A stretch of DNA of 64,000 nucleotides, from contig CM065713.1 of assembly GCA_017654935.2 (NCBI GenBank), forward strand, positions 23,176,875 through 23,240,874, written 5' to 3'. Numbering within the stretch: position 1 is the first letter of the stretch; each line of letters starts with the position of its first letter. Shown here piece by piece: positions 41,270 to 53,029 of the stretch. The translations under genes and the position numbers were made by a program. A model generated the notes under the pieces. That model had not been told where the DNA came from and searched no databases. It saw only the letters and a program-made list of their open reading frames with translations. This DNA is from Phymorhynchus buccinoides (taxonomy: Eukaryota > Mollusca > Gastropoda > Neogastropoda > Raphitomidae).

Positions 41270-44260
41270 ATCTAGTTTCTCTAGATAACGGTCGCCGAGC
41301 GAATAACGCTTACGCCAAACGGGGCCTAAGAAACACTTTAGAAAGCGTTTGCGGAATAATATTACAAGCTCTTGTCTGATTGCTCATTTTTTTTTTTTTA
41401 CATTATTGTAACCAAACTTTAATGGACCAATCACTGGGGGGGTGGAAAACAAGAAATGTATTCACCCCATGCTAGTCACGTGATAGTTCGCGAAAACTTG
41501 AGCTACCTCGATGACAGCCACAAAACATCACGGCAAACGTCGGCGAAAGATATGCTTCTTAGTAGGGGATGTTTCACAAGGGCTAACGTTACGTACGTAG
41601 CGTGGGCGTAAATCGGCAAAAACAGTACTAAGAAACACCTCTTTCGCCGACGTTTGCCAAAAACGTTTTGTGACTACTCCGATACTGACTCGTGGCCCGA
41701 ACTATCACGTGACTAGCATGGAGTGAATACATTTCTTGTTGTCGATTGGTCCGCCATTACAGTTGCTCTGAATGCCTACAAGGTCAAGGTCGCTGTGACC
41801 TTCCAAGAAGAGCAAAGCAATCAACATTTGAACCACCTATTTTACTGACTTCATTTAGCTCCGAATTACTTTCAAATTCTTCTTATCATTTTAGATTGTT
41901 TGGTTTAACGACATTTTCTGGCACCTCACAAAAAGCTCAAAATAACAGCTTCGACCCTTGCCTTTAAAAAAAAAGCAAGCTACTAAACTGCACTTAAAAC
42001 CAGAGAGCTGGAACATTGCATGCAATGAGGGAAGGTGTTCTTCAATGGAATGCAAACGTTTGAAGTCTGTGAACTCCTTTGTTCCTTTGTTTTATTGACA
42101 CGTTACCAAAATTTAATGAACAACTCACGTATAATCTAAGTTCTAGCATGGACACTCACATTGAATATTCATAATATTCAAGTTTAAATCCGGTAATCAG
42201 GATAAAATTCAGTTACAATTTCCATCTGAAACTGATTAATAAAGAGTTGATGGCAATTTATGACAAGATTAAAGAAAGACAATTAAATAATTAAAAAAAT
42301 ATTTTAAAAAACTCGGTTTTCACCAGGGTACGTTTCACAAGGGCTAACGTTACGGTAGCATTAGCGCAAATCGGCAAAAACGGTATAAGAAACTCTTCGT
42401 TTGCCGACAGTTTGCAAAGTGCTCTGAGCCTCTGCCCAAGCAACCACTCGGCGAACTATCACGTGACTTGCATGAGGTGAATACATTTCTAGTTGTTGAT
42501 TGGTCCATTAAAATTTGGTTAAAATAATACTTATTTTTTTACCAATGAGGGTCAAGTTTCTCTAGATAATGGTCGCCGCGCGAATAACTGTTACGCCAAA
42601 AGGGATCTAAGAAACACCCTAAACTACATTTGCTAATGTCAGATAACTCTGTAAGCTTACTCTTCGCTTTTGTGAGAGAGAAAAGGGTTGCTATCATAAG
42701 GGAGATAAATCATACCTCTGTCAGTTTGCACAAAGTTTTCGATTTCATCCACATCTATTTGTGTGCAGAAAATTAAATTTGCACTATATTATGCCATCTA
42801 ACATGATGAAAAATTAAGAAAGAGCACTCAAAAACACTTGCGTTTGTTTAATTTGCTAAAATCATCCCGTTTTTTTCTTCTTGATAGACAAAAGAATATT
42901 AGCTATGACAATCTTGTTGTTTTGGTCTTTCATTTTGAAAGTTAAAGTCACATTCACGCGAGATATAAAAAAAAAGCCGGAAGTATTGATATTTCCCATG
43001 ATCCTTCAAATAGTTTGTCATTAGTTACCTCGGTCTAGTTTCTCTAGATAACTTTGGTCGCTGCGCGAATAACGCTTACAGCAAACAGGGCCTAAGAAAC
43101 ACCCTAAGCGTTTGCTAAGGTCAGATAACTCTTTAAGCTTACTCTTCAAGGGAGGTAAATCATACCTCTCTGTCAGTTTGTACCAAGTTTTCGATTTCAC
43201 CCACGTCTATTTGTGAGCAGAAAATTAAATTTGCATTACATTATGCCATCTAACATAATGAAAATTAAGAAAGAGCACTCCAAAACACTTGTGTTTGCTT
43301 AAAATCATCCCGTAGTTTTTTTTTTTTACGATAGACTAAAGAATATTTGCTGTGGCAAGCTTGTTGTTTTGGTCTTCCATTTTGAAAGTTCAAGTCTCGT
43401 CACGCGAGATATAACAAAAAAAGCCGGGAGTATAGATATTTCCCATGATTCCTTCAAATAGTTTGTGGCTTGCTACCTCTATCATAGCCACAAAACGTTT
43501 GCGACAAACGCCAGCAAAAGAGGTGTTTCTTAGTACCGTTTTTGCCTAATTGAGTTGACGCTCCGTAACGTTAGCCCTTGTGAAACGGACCCCAGACAAC
43601 TTATAATATTTTTTCCACAAGCGAATATTCGCGCGACCGTCCTCCAGTGAAACTGGCCGTTGCCAATGGTGATAGGCAACTATATACTACCGTCGGCCGC
43701 GAACTGGCCCCTGGGGTGAGTTTCACAAGGGCTAACGTTTCATCGCGCTCGCTCAAATCGGCAAAAACGGTCTAAGAAACACCCTTCGTTTGCCGATAGT
43801 TCGCATGGCGTTTTGCTCTCAGTCGAAAGGTGACAAGCGGCGAACTATCCGGAACTAGTAGGGGGTGAATACGGTTCTTGTTGTTGATTGGTCCATTACA
43901 GTTTGCTTAAAATCAGTAATAATAAAACAAATTGACCAATCAGACAAGAGCTTGTAATATTCTTCTGCAAACGTTTTCTAAAGTGTTTCTTAAAGAGCCA
44001 CCCGATCACGTGTCAAAATCATGGGATTCACGTGTTTTCCCTCTTATAACTGGAAAGAAATGTTGTTTTGACCAAATCTGACTCCCATATAAATTACCCC
44101 AAATTGAAAGCGACACATCAGTTTAAAGAACAGCCTCAATTTGAATATGGGGAAATTCGAATGTGGGTCACAGCAACCCAGAAAAAAACAAGGGACGTAA
44201 CTGTGGCGCGTCACGGGGTCTTTACGGCCCGTTATTCGCGCGGCGACCGTTATCTAGAGA
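41270..44260. mobile_element. Cluster of related MITE end modules (inverted copy)
   Basis: This is the reverse complement of 21480-24560. It has the same two module types, including TTTCACAAGGGCTAACGTTA and TCTCTAGATAACGGTCGCC, and the 440-bp tandem units near 42555-43480. It is non-coding. Confidence 0.55.
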
Positions 44261-44339
44261 AACTCAGCCGTGGTTTTGGGTTTTACTGTTCGGTTTCGGT
44301 TTTTAGGCATACCCATTTACATCGGAAATGACGTATTTC

Positions 44340-44690
44340 ACTTCTTTCTTTTTCTGCACACATTGAGAAAGCATGGCCACCGAGAAAACGCCACAGCTAG
44401 TGCGTGGCAATCCGTGAACACAAATTCGTTAAGAAGCAACATTCTACTTGCTCAGGTAAGGGTTAGGATTAAGTTATGTTTATTTTTGTGAAACAGAAAA
44501 ACAAGAATTTCCTGTTTTTTGCACACATTGACAAAGCATGGTCACCAAGAAAACGCCACACTGACTGCCGCGTGGCAATCCGTCACTCCGTGAACACAAA
44601 TTCGTTAAGAAGCAACATTCTACTTGCTCAGGTAAGGGTTAGGATTAAGTTATGTTTATTTTTGTGAAACAGAAAAACAAGAATTTCAGA
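44340..44690. repeat. Tandem ~176-bp units (inverted copy)
   Basis: This is the reverse complement of 21050-21387. Both units are retained, each ending in AAACAGAAAAACAAGAATTT. Confidence 0.7.
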
Positions 44691-44829
44691 TTAAAAGTCG
44701 AGAACACAATCAATTGTCATAGCATCTACTAAAGAGTAAGACTAAGCACAGTCATCTAGGTCACACACAGCAGCATATTTTCTTCTTCCGGCAACAAAAA
44801 CAAATTACAGGAAGTTTTCTTTCTTCCCC

Positions 44830-45135
44830 AGGGCTGTGTGTGAATGGAACAGCCTTCTACCTGAGGCGCAATAACATCTGCCTCGGTGGAGGCCTTCAAA
44901 GCCCAGATCTAACCCCCCTCCCTTCCCCCTCCCCTCCCTCTTCCCTCCCCTCCCCTCCCCCCCCCATACCCTCTTCCCCCCTCACTTCCCCTTCCCTGGA
45001 GCTGATCATCTGGGCAGCGCTTACTCCCCACAAAATGATTTTTATAATGGAAACCCCCGTTTGTAATAATAATAATAATAATAATAATAGTACATTTATA
45101 TAGCGCTTTACCTCAGATGAGCCCAAAGCGCTTTA
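44830..45135 (+). mobile_element. LINE 3' end (inverted copy)
   Basis: FSFFPRAVCEWNSLLPEAQ followed by a stop, then a pyrimidine-rich stretch, (AAT)n at 45064-45090 and GCGCTTTACCTCAGATGAGC. It corresponds to 20585-20935 on the other strand and shows the same premature stop. Confidence 0.6.
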
Positions 45136-45261
45136 CAATCAATTATTCATCAACAGACAACAAAAACAACATTCAAGAGTGACACCAACCAGCAACAGCG
45201 CATACACAAAGCAACTCTCTCTCTCTCTACACACACACACACACACACACGCACACGCCAC

Positions 45262-45292
<31 letters not shown>

Positions 45293-45929
45293 ATTATCGA
45301 CGCCAACTCGTTCATACCCCATTCGGTAAGCCACAGCAACTGAGCCGCATGGACTGACCACATACACCAACACACATACACAAACACCCTCACACACAAC
45401 ATACACACGCAGACAGACACGCAGACAGACACACACAAAGACACACACACACACATGCGTGCACACACAACCCACTAAACCAAAATACACACAAGCACAC
45501 ATGTATGCACACATTCATGCTCACACACACACACACACACCACAAAACACAGCACAAACCTCTTATTCAATCTTCCCTCACGTGCACACAGCGATAGACA
45601 ACTGATCAAATATTTAGGGCGCATCATAGCCGTCAATATGATGACGGAGGATGCTCAAAGAAAGAAGAAGGTTTCCCGATTGCGTACTTTATCGCGGTAC
45701 GCAAGAAAACGAGACTTGGAGGGCAGCAACTCAAAAACCTAGCCTAGCGACACAGAACGGCCACAGAGTTTAACTTGTTTTAAAGTTAAAATAACGGTAA
45801 ACATTAAGAAACATTCTGCTGAAATACACATAGATAAGCTCGTCAAGACATCGTCATGACGAAAAATGAGCGGTAGTAACCACATAGATCCGTATGTAAA
45901 CACGACGAGGACCGATGTGACACACACAC
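45136..45929. repeat. CA-rich intergenic DNA
   Basis: (CA)n stretches at 45230-45295 and 45360-45540 correspond to the TG-rich region at 19791-20584. There are no genes. Confidence 0.6.
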
Positions 45930-46260
45930 ACACCCCTTGCTAAAAACACAGAGCATATTGAACAAGAAAGACGTTTAAGCCAATCTTGGGGCCCACAATC
46001 AGATGGCTGGATGGGAGAAAAAACACACTGATTAACACACACACCCCTTGCTAAAAACACAGAGCATATTGAACAAGAAAGACGTTTAAGCCAATCTTGG
46101 GGCCCACAATCAGATGGCTGGATGGGAGAAAACAACACACCACACACACACACCCACCCCTTGCTAAACACACAGAGCATATTGAACAAGAAAGACGTTT
46201 AAGCTCAATCTTGGGGGCCTCACAATCAGATGGCTGGATTGGAGAAAACTGGGTCAACAA
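45930..46260. repeat. Minisatellite of ~80-100-bp units (about 4 copies)
   Basis: Units share GAGCATATTGAACAAGAAAG, ACGTTTAAGCCAATC and CAATCAGATGGCTGGAT. Spacers contain CA-rich sequence with CACCCCTTGCTAA. The array has more units than its inverted counterpart at 19520-19790. Confidence 0.7.
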
Positions 46261-46971
46261 CAAGACGCACGCGCACGCACACGCACACGCAACTGCAGCA
46301 CACAAATGCACACGCACAGCACACACAACACGACACACACACTCACTCACTCACCTCACTCACACTCTCTCTCTTAAGTCCATTTGGCTCGTTTCTATGA
46401 TTGCTGTTGGGTTTTTGTTTATAGAATGTTTGCATTTTTGATTTTATATTAGTTCAATTCTGGAGTTTTTATTTTATTTTTTTTATTATTTATTATTATT
46501 ATGTTTTTTTATAAACAAAACTGTTTTAACTAAGCATACATCCCCTAATGTTACTTATAAATATGCACTTTAAGCACACACAGATACACATGCACATACC
46601 CACACGCACACACTCACACACACACTTTCATGTCTAATATTACTTCTAAGTGAAAAGACGTTAAATTAAAGAACAACAACAACACACACACGCACGCACA
46701 CACGCACACACACGCACACACGCACACACACACACACAGTGTGTGTGTGTGTGATATGGATGATAGGGCCTACATCTCAACAGTTTTTATTTTGCATGAC
46801 TAAGTGAATGAAAAAAGGCCTCATTAGAGACATTAGGTAGATTTGATCTTCTTCTTCGATCGCACAGACTTCGGCTGGAGGAAATGTTTTTGAAAGTGCT
46901 TCGTTGAAAAAAAAAGGCAGGAGAATGGACCACCCGGTAAGGCTAGAAAGATAGGTTAGTAGATGACAGTA
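46261..46971. repeat. Microsatellite-rich DNA at the end of the inverted arm
   Basis: It contains (CA)n/(CACG) tracts at 46265-46345 and 46570-46755 and an AT-rich stretch. The last ~60 bases (from about 46925) show small indels relative to 18850-18900. This is where the read-error-like pattern begins. Confidence 0.55.
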
Positions 46972-49900
46972 GCCGTCCACATCCGCCCTCCCCTCCCTCC
47001 TGCAGATATCCTAGCCGCCCGCCTAAAGACGCCTCACTACCTATCGTAAAGACGTCCAAATATCCGCTGCAAGTGACAAAAGCCGCCGAAACGCCACATT
47101 TTCCGCACTCTCGGGCGCGGAGAAAGTCTGTCATACCCCGCTACCTCCCCTCCCATACCTCCGTCCCCCACCCGAAATACACCCGGCCCCACGCGCACGA
47201 CTGGGCCCACTAGCCGAGATACGTCAAAAAAATAATACAGCATGCGAAGATCTGACCTCATAACCATCAGACCGCGCTCCCATCCAGTCCCCACCCAGAG
47301 CACCGTCTCCCCAGTAGCCTCGCCACGACCACCCCATGGCCCGCAGATGGCCCCCAAGACGCACTGTCGGAGAGCAAGGTTCTCGTCTTGCGCCCCCCCG
47401 ACTTGCCCCGACCACCGCCATCTTATAACTGCACCATCTTCCCCCCACACGCCCCCACTCCTCCCAAGCCTCTCAGCGGTATCCTCCCCCTCCCAGCCAC
47501 CCGCAACCCCAATCCACTAAATCTATCACCGTACGGCTGCCCCCAAACTCCTGACCAAACGACCCCCACACCATCTCACACAACCAAGCCACACCCTGGC
47601 CTACCCGGCTCAAGCCCGCACCCCCTGCTCGTCTCCCCCCCTTCGCCCATCCACCCCCATTAACCACAACCCAACCCCCCATTCCTGTGACCCCGAGTAC
47701 AAGTTCTCCAGGATGGGCCGAAGCCACAAGCCCGCCGTTGCCACTACCACCTATCACCCCCCCGCGAACCTAAGCCCCCAATTGCCACCTCGACTGACAC
47801 CCCAGAAGCATACAGCGATGAAGCAACAAAAAAGAAAAAAAAAAATTCTAACACAGCCTCGAACCCCTACCCCATCCAAAAGCACAAATCGCCGCCCAAT
47901 CCCACCGCCTCACTCGAAGCTCGCTAATTGCGAGCCGTCTCCCCGCGCAAGTCCCCCCTCCCCTGTCCCCTCAGTATCCTTAAACCCCCTAATCGACAGA
48001 CTGCCCCGGCGCTTCCACGCCCGCGGCCCCCGACCACCCCGTCCCCACCTGAACGCCCTGAATCGCGGACGCGCTGAAAGCACGTCTCCCAAGCGCACCC
48101 CTAGCTGCTACCAGTCCTCGCCAGCACACGATATACTACAGCGACCCTTTCTTTACACCACAATTTATATGTCATTACCCAGCCAACTACCTAGCTGCCC
48201 TTCAAGCCCGACACCGGCCCAACATCTAAGAGAGCATTCCCACGGGCCTGCCCCCGTCCTAAGCGCGCGACCAATCCCCACCCCTAACCCCGGTACCGCA
48301 ACCAATCTCGGCAATCACCCCAAAGCTTCCCCCCTCCAGCGCCACCCACCGCCCCGCGCACTCCGTAAGCCACGGGACCAACTAGGACCCCAGTACCCCC
48401 CGGCCCCTGCCCTACTCCACCGTCTCTGCGCCGGACCCCACGCCCCCCTGCTACCCCGAAAGCTCCCCGCCAGGCATTGTTACACGAGCTTTCGGCCCCA
48501 CCCTCATATCCAGTCCCTCCACCACTCATTACAACGCAGGATACCCAACCCCCGCCTCATCGTTCGGGATCAACTCTGGAGAGCGGCTACCCGGTCCGGC
48601 ACCCTCTCTCCCTCACGGCGCCGCCACCCGTAAGGTGGGGCGGGAGGCCCTGCAGCACCAGAATACCCCCCCTCACATCACGCAGAACCACACGTCCCCG
48701 CCCGCCTATCCATGCCCATCCCATCCAGGACGCGTTCCCACCCAGTTTCGAAGCCCCTACAGCTCATGAAACCCAAACGTAAAAGGCTCCACCCCCCCGC
48801 CTCCCTAACAACCCCGATCTCCCCGCCCATCCCCCCACCACCTTCCTCCCAATCTTCAAAGCCCCCCGTCAGCCTCTCACATCCACCCATCCCGACACTG
48901 AATCCTCCACATTACCACTCCTCGGGGCATTCCAACAGGCTTGAAACACCCCCGCGCAACCACGCAACATCCCCCCCCCCCCCACAGCCCACCTGAGGTA
49001 ATCCCTGGCCTGTCAACTAACGCCACAGATGCCCCCCTCCCCTCTTACCCCTGACACACATATGGAATAAAACACGAAACCCATCCCACCACTGCTCTTA
49101 GCCCATGAGCCCACTCGCCACCCTCCTATCCGCACCAGCCCTCTCGCAAAAAAACCAATACAAAATAGAACAAAAAAAAACAGAAAACCGTGTTCCACAC
49201 CGTGACCATAGCACACCTCCCCTAAACTTCACCCCCCTACTCCACCCCCGAATACTATAACATGCCCAGAATTCCCCTAACGCGACGATTGCTCCCCCCA
49301 CCCACTTTACAACCGGCTACCACTCCCTACCCTTTAATAACCCCAAAGCCCCCGCTCCGCTCCAGGCCACCCCCACAACTGCCAACCGCTAGCAAAGACT
49401 CTCTCCGGACCTAAAACAGCCCCCCAAAGCAAACCAACCTAGCGATCGATACCCCCATGCCAGGACCCCGCTGCATTTTTCCCTACCGACCCCAGACTCG
49501 GTCTAGGAGACAACTGATATAGCCAATGACACGACGCCGCCCCATTAACGCCGCCCCCCCCCCCCCCAGCGCTTCTATCCGCCGCAATCACTTCCCCCAG
49601 CCTAATTCATACCCCTTAACCACGACTACACCAATAAAACGGACCCTGCCCGCTTTGATCAGGAACGCCCCACCGACGCAAACACTCTGCCACCTTTTCG
49701 ACGCTGCGCTCCGCCGACTCATGGGGGCTAGAGATTACTGTTAAAAGCAATGAATACAAACACCAACCACCCGATCCCCTATAAAAGCCCGATCACCTAA
49801 CTGACGCCTGAAAAAGCTACCTCAACACGCAACAAACACAGCACGAGTGCGCCCAGACATCCCTGCCTTCACGCGCTACTCTTCCCTCAACAAAACTTTC

Positions 49901-50518
49901 TCCCGAAAGCCGATCCCAGCCTCACAACCATCACCAACTCCCCTCCCGCATCCCAACGCTAAATGCCTACGTGTTTACCCTTAACCCGACCCAACTAACT
50001 GCCTCCACCCCGAAACCTCCAGCTCCTATTTCCACCCCTACCACCCCCCCCGCCCCCACGCCGGCCTGGTAGTTCCCCCGAGTCGCGTGCACCTATGTCC
50101 CGCCCCTCCTCCATCTGCCTCACCGGTGCCATACCACAGTACCTCAATTACCCCCACAACGTCCGCACCTAATAGTCCCCCAAGAAGCCTATGAGCTTCA
50201 ATGAGTGATCTGCCAAACCTTCACGGTTCTCTGCCGCACCGTATAGACCGCTCCCTGAAGCCCCAACTTCACCCGAAGCCAACCACCATCCCTTGTCCAC
50301 GCTCACGGCGCCCGACTTCGGCCCTACGGTGCTACTCGATTTCTGCTCACCAATGTTCCAAGCAGCACCTACATTCTACGTCAGAAACCCCGAACTACCC
50401 CATCTTTCCCCCCACACACAATTCGTCCACAATCCACTCCCCATCAGCCATCAACCCATCCCTACCACCCATGCGCCACCCCATCAAGGCAAAGCGAACA
50501 AAAAAGAAGAAAAAATGT
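46972..50518. other. C-rich block of unknown nature, probably sequencing artefact
   Basis: About 3.5 kb are dominated by C with very little G. There are no repeats of any period, no homology to the rest of the window and no believable gene. It sits exactly inside an otherwise continuous alignment: the left flank matches the complement of 18853 and the right flank resumes at the complement of 18844. The open frames, including one of about 300 codons at 47713-48633, follow from the composition. Most likely a low-quality stretch of one long read. Confidence 0.7.
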
Positions 50519-51365
50519 GAAAAGACAGAATCAAGAAGTGACAGATTCAGATAAGTTCCTAGCACAGACTTCCAGGAAGGTGGGGAACTATTATATTAAA
50601 GACTCCTGGTATCCCCACGGTGGTGGGTGGGTAAAGGAAGACAGACTTGATGTATATATGCTCATTTTTAGGGGGAACGTGTCATGTGTATATGTGACAA
50701 AGTCATGGTTTTACAGTCTACACCACTGTTCATACATGTACTAGCATGTCGTGACATTGGATGGTCAAAGGTGTATGGATACTATTACATACTACACTTG
50801 TGTACTCTGAATGTTGTGCATTGAATTGCCCTGTGATGGCATGCAATGAGTAAGTGTGTGTGTGTGTGTGTGAGAGAGAGGGTGGGGGGAGGGGAGAGAG
50901 AGATTATTCTAAGAATTTGATGCTAGTCAGATCTGTATGCTAAATTCTGCTCCCCTCAACTATAAAATATTCAGATTCTTTTAATTTCATCTTGGTGTGT
51001 TTAAGAATCAGATATGAGAGTAATACTAATTGGGGCAACCACATCAGTCTTACGTCATTAGGCATGTGATGGAGGAAAATTCATTTTCTCTGGAAAATAT
51101 TTGGTTTCAGGAGGCATTGTTTAATGGTGTTCCCATTGGGTCAAATAAGCGAGCCCTTTATGGTTGATCAGGGCCACAGGGTAATTTTCTCTCAAGGACT
51201 AAAATATCTAAAACTGTAAAATTGTGAAAAGTCATCTCCCAAGCTTAAAATCCCATCTGAAATTTTTGTTTTTTGTACATTCCCTTTTCTCTGAATTCAT
51301 CATGCTTCTGTGATGCCAGTCCACTCGGCTATTTTGATGTATACGATTGACTGGTCACTGCCAAA

Positions 51366-51655
51366 AAGCTTGGACGCTTATTAGCCCTACTACTAACTAC
51401 TACTACATACTACTACTACTCTACTACGTACTATTATTATATCAAATTGATGATACGGATGGGACTACCAAAAAAGCTTGACGCTTATTTAGCCCCTACT
51501 ACTACTACTACTTACTACTACTACTACCTACTACTAATACTACTAACTACTACTACTATTATTATATCCAAGATTGATGATACGATGGGGACTACCAAAA
51601 AGCTTTACGGCCTTATTTAGTCCCTACCCTACTACTACTACTACTACTAAGGTCA
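51366..51655. repeat. Tripled ~100-bp unit with (ACT)n
   Basis: The unit GACTACCAAAAAGCTT, then CGCTTATTTAG-like, CCCTACTACTAC, a TTATTATAT spacer and GATTGATGATACG occurs about three times. The well-formed counterpart at 17460-17560 has one. Random read error does not normally create this. Confidence 0.6.
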
Positions 51656-52270
51656 ATGGGCTGCTCGCTTCATACTCACCACTACGCACAACACCTCCAG
51701 TTTCAGTGAATATGTTAGTCCAGTTAGGGTGGCCCACACTTGAGCAGCGCAGAAACCAGCAGCTCACATGCTTTAATCAAATCGCAGGCAAGGCAATTGT
51801 CCAGGTTGACGACACAGGGTCATCCCAGCAAACCGGGAGCCCCAGAGACGAAACATTGACCCATCAACTGTCATCCATCCACTGTCCACTGAATACAGAC
51901 AAAATTCATTTTCTCTTGAACCATCCATGCTGAAAGGGCTACTGGGCTGGCTGTATCTGCCACCTTTTGAGAATTTTGAGAGTAACCTTGTCATACTATG
52001 CTGGGGAAACAAGCCCTTGTACTTATCCAGTGAAACTCTCTCAACCCCTCCCTTTGCAAAGTAGTACGGTTAGCCCTTCATAGCAAAGTTAACAATGTCA
52101 GTACCTGTTCTTGGGTCAAACCTCTGTCTACTGCTATTAAGTCAAAATCTTTTCTCCTCGTTAGAAGTTCCTTTCATTTAACTTCATTCATCTGCTGTCA
52201 ATTTATACTTTACCATTCAATTTTATATGGCTTTTGGTCATCAGCACCCTTTTGCCCTTGCAAACATATT
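51656..52270. mobile_element. LINE relics (inverted copy of 16785-17470)
   Basis: The RT C-terminal relic on the plus strand and endonuclease relic on the minus strand correspond to 17120-17470 and 16785-17115, with extra indels. There is no intact domain. Confidence 0.5.
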
Positions 52271-52340
52271 ACATTATGTACTTTTTTTTTACAAAGTGGG
52301 TTGTGCAGTCAATTTCCTCACAAAGCACATTTGAATTTTA

Positions 52341-52618
52341 AGTAAAGGTCAAGATGTACCCCCCCCGCCCCCCCCCAACCCCCCCCTACATTTCCTCGGT
52401 TAATTCTATTTTTCCGTTTTTGCCTTCTTACCATACATAAAGCTGTATTTTAGGAACATTTTTAGTCTATAACCTTTGTATACTATCTCCTAACCCGTAG
52501 CCCCCCCCTATAAGACGGAAAAACGCAACGACCACAACTGTAACAAGTGGGGGGTATGTTTGAGTGCTAGGGTTTTAGGGATAAGGTTAAGGGGGGGGGG
52601 GGGCACTCGTACCTTTAC
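52341..52618. mobile_element. Foldback element, shortened and error-rich
   Basis: This is the counterpart of 16281-16709. The left arm and centre (TATAAGACGGAAAAACGCAA) are present. The right arm is reduced to a short stretch before a poly-G run, so about 150 bp are missing. Confidence 0.55.
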
Positions 52619-53029
52619 AAATTTATTATATAGGTGTACATATCAAACTTTATGAATACATAGACAAAAAATATTTTTCAGTAGAAATATAACATGACAT
52701 TATTTGACAATTGACAAGTATAGCATTTTGTGACGTAACATGAAAATCATTTTACTGAATTATTGGTCAAAAATCATATTGTGAGTTGTTGTTGTTGTTT
52801 ATTTGGAACTTGAATTCGTTTGGAAGTGCTTTAGGTTTTGAAAAACTCACTCGTCGTCCTAAAGTTTTAACTCACAGACCTTTTGAACAACTCTGGTTTC
52901 AGAACAAGGGTTCTTCAGGTGAAGACTGTAGTCCCTGACCTGGTCGACATCAGTCTGAGATTCACAAGAAGTGAAGAACAGAAGGTCCAGGTCAGTTGCA
53001 GCCAGCCCTGGCACTGAGTCTACTGCAAG

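Larger units (their letters stand above)
38896..46972. repeat. Inverted arm, reverse complement of ~18853-26740
   Basis: All modules of 18.85-26.74 kb recur here in reverse order and orientation: LINE tail, 176-bp and 440-bp tandem units, MITE modules and minisatellite. Most of the arm is highly similar, with differences at microsatellites and short indels. Similarity is lower at 39.0-40.6 kb. The arm ends abruptly at 46972 in the C-rich block. Confidence 0.9.

Noticed and set aside
47713..48633. Open frame of about 300 codons, Pro/Arg/His-rich, in the C-rich block
   Set aside because: Stop codons are rare in such C-rich sequence by composition alone. There is no domain, and the block itself looks like an artefact.
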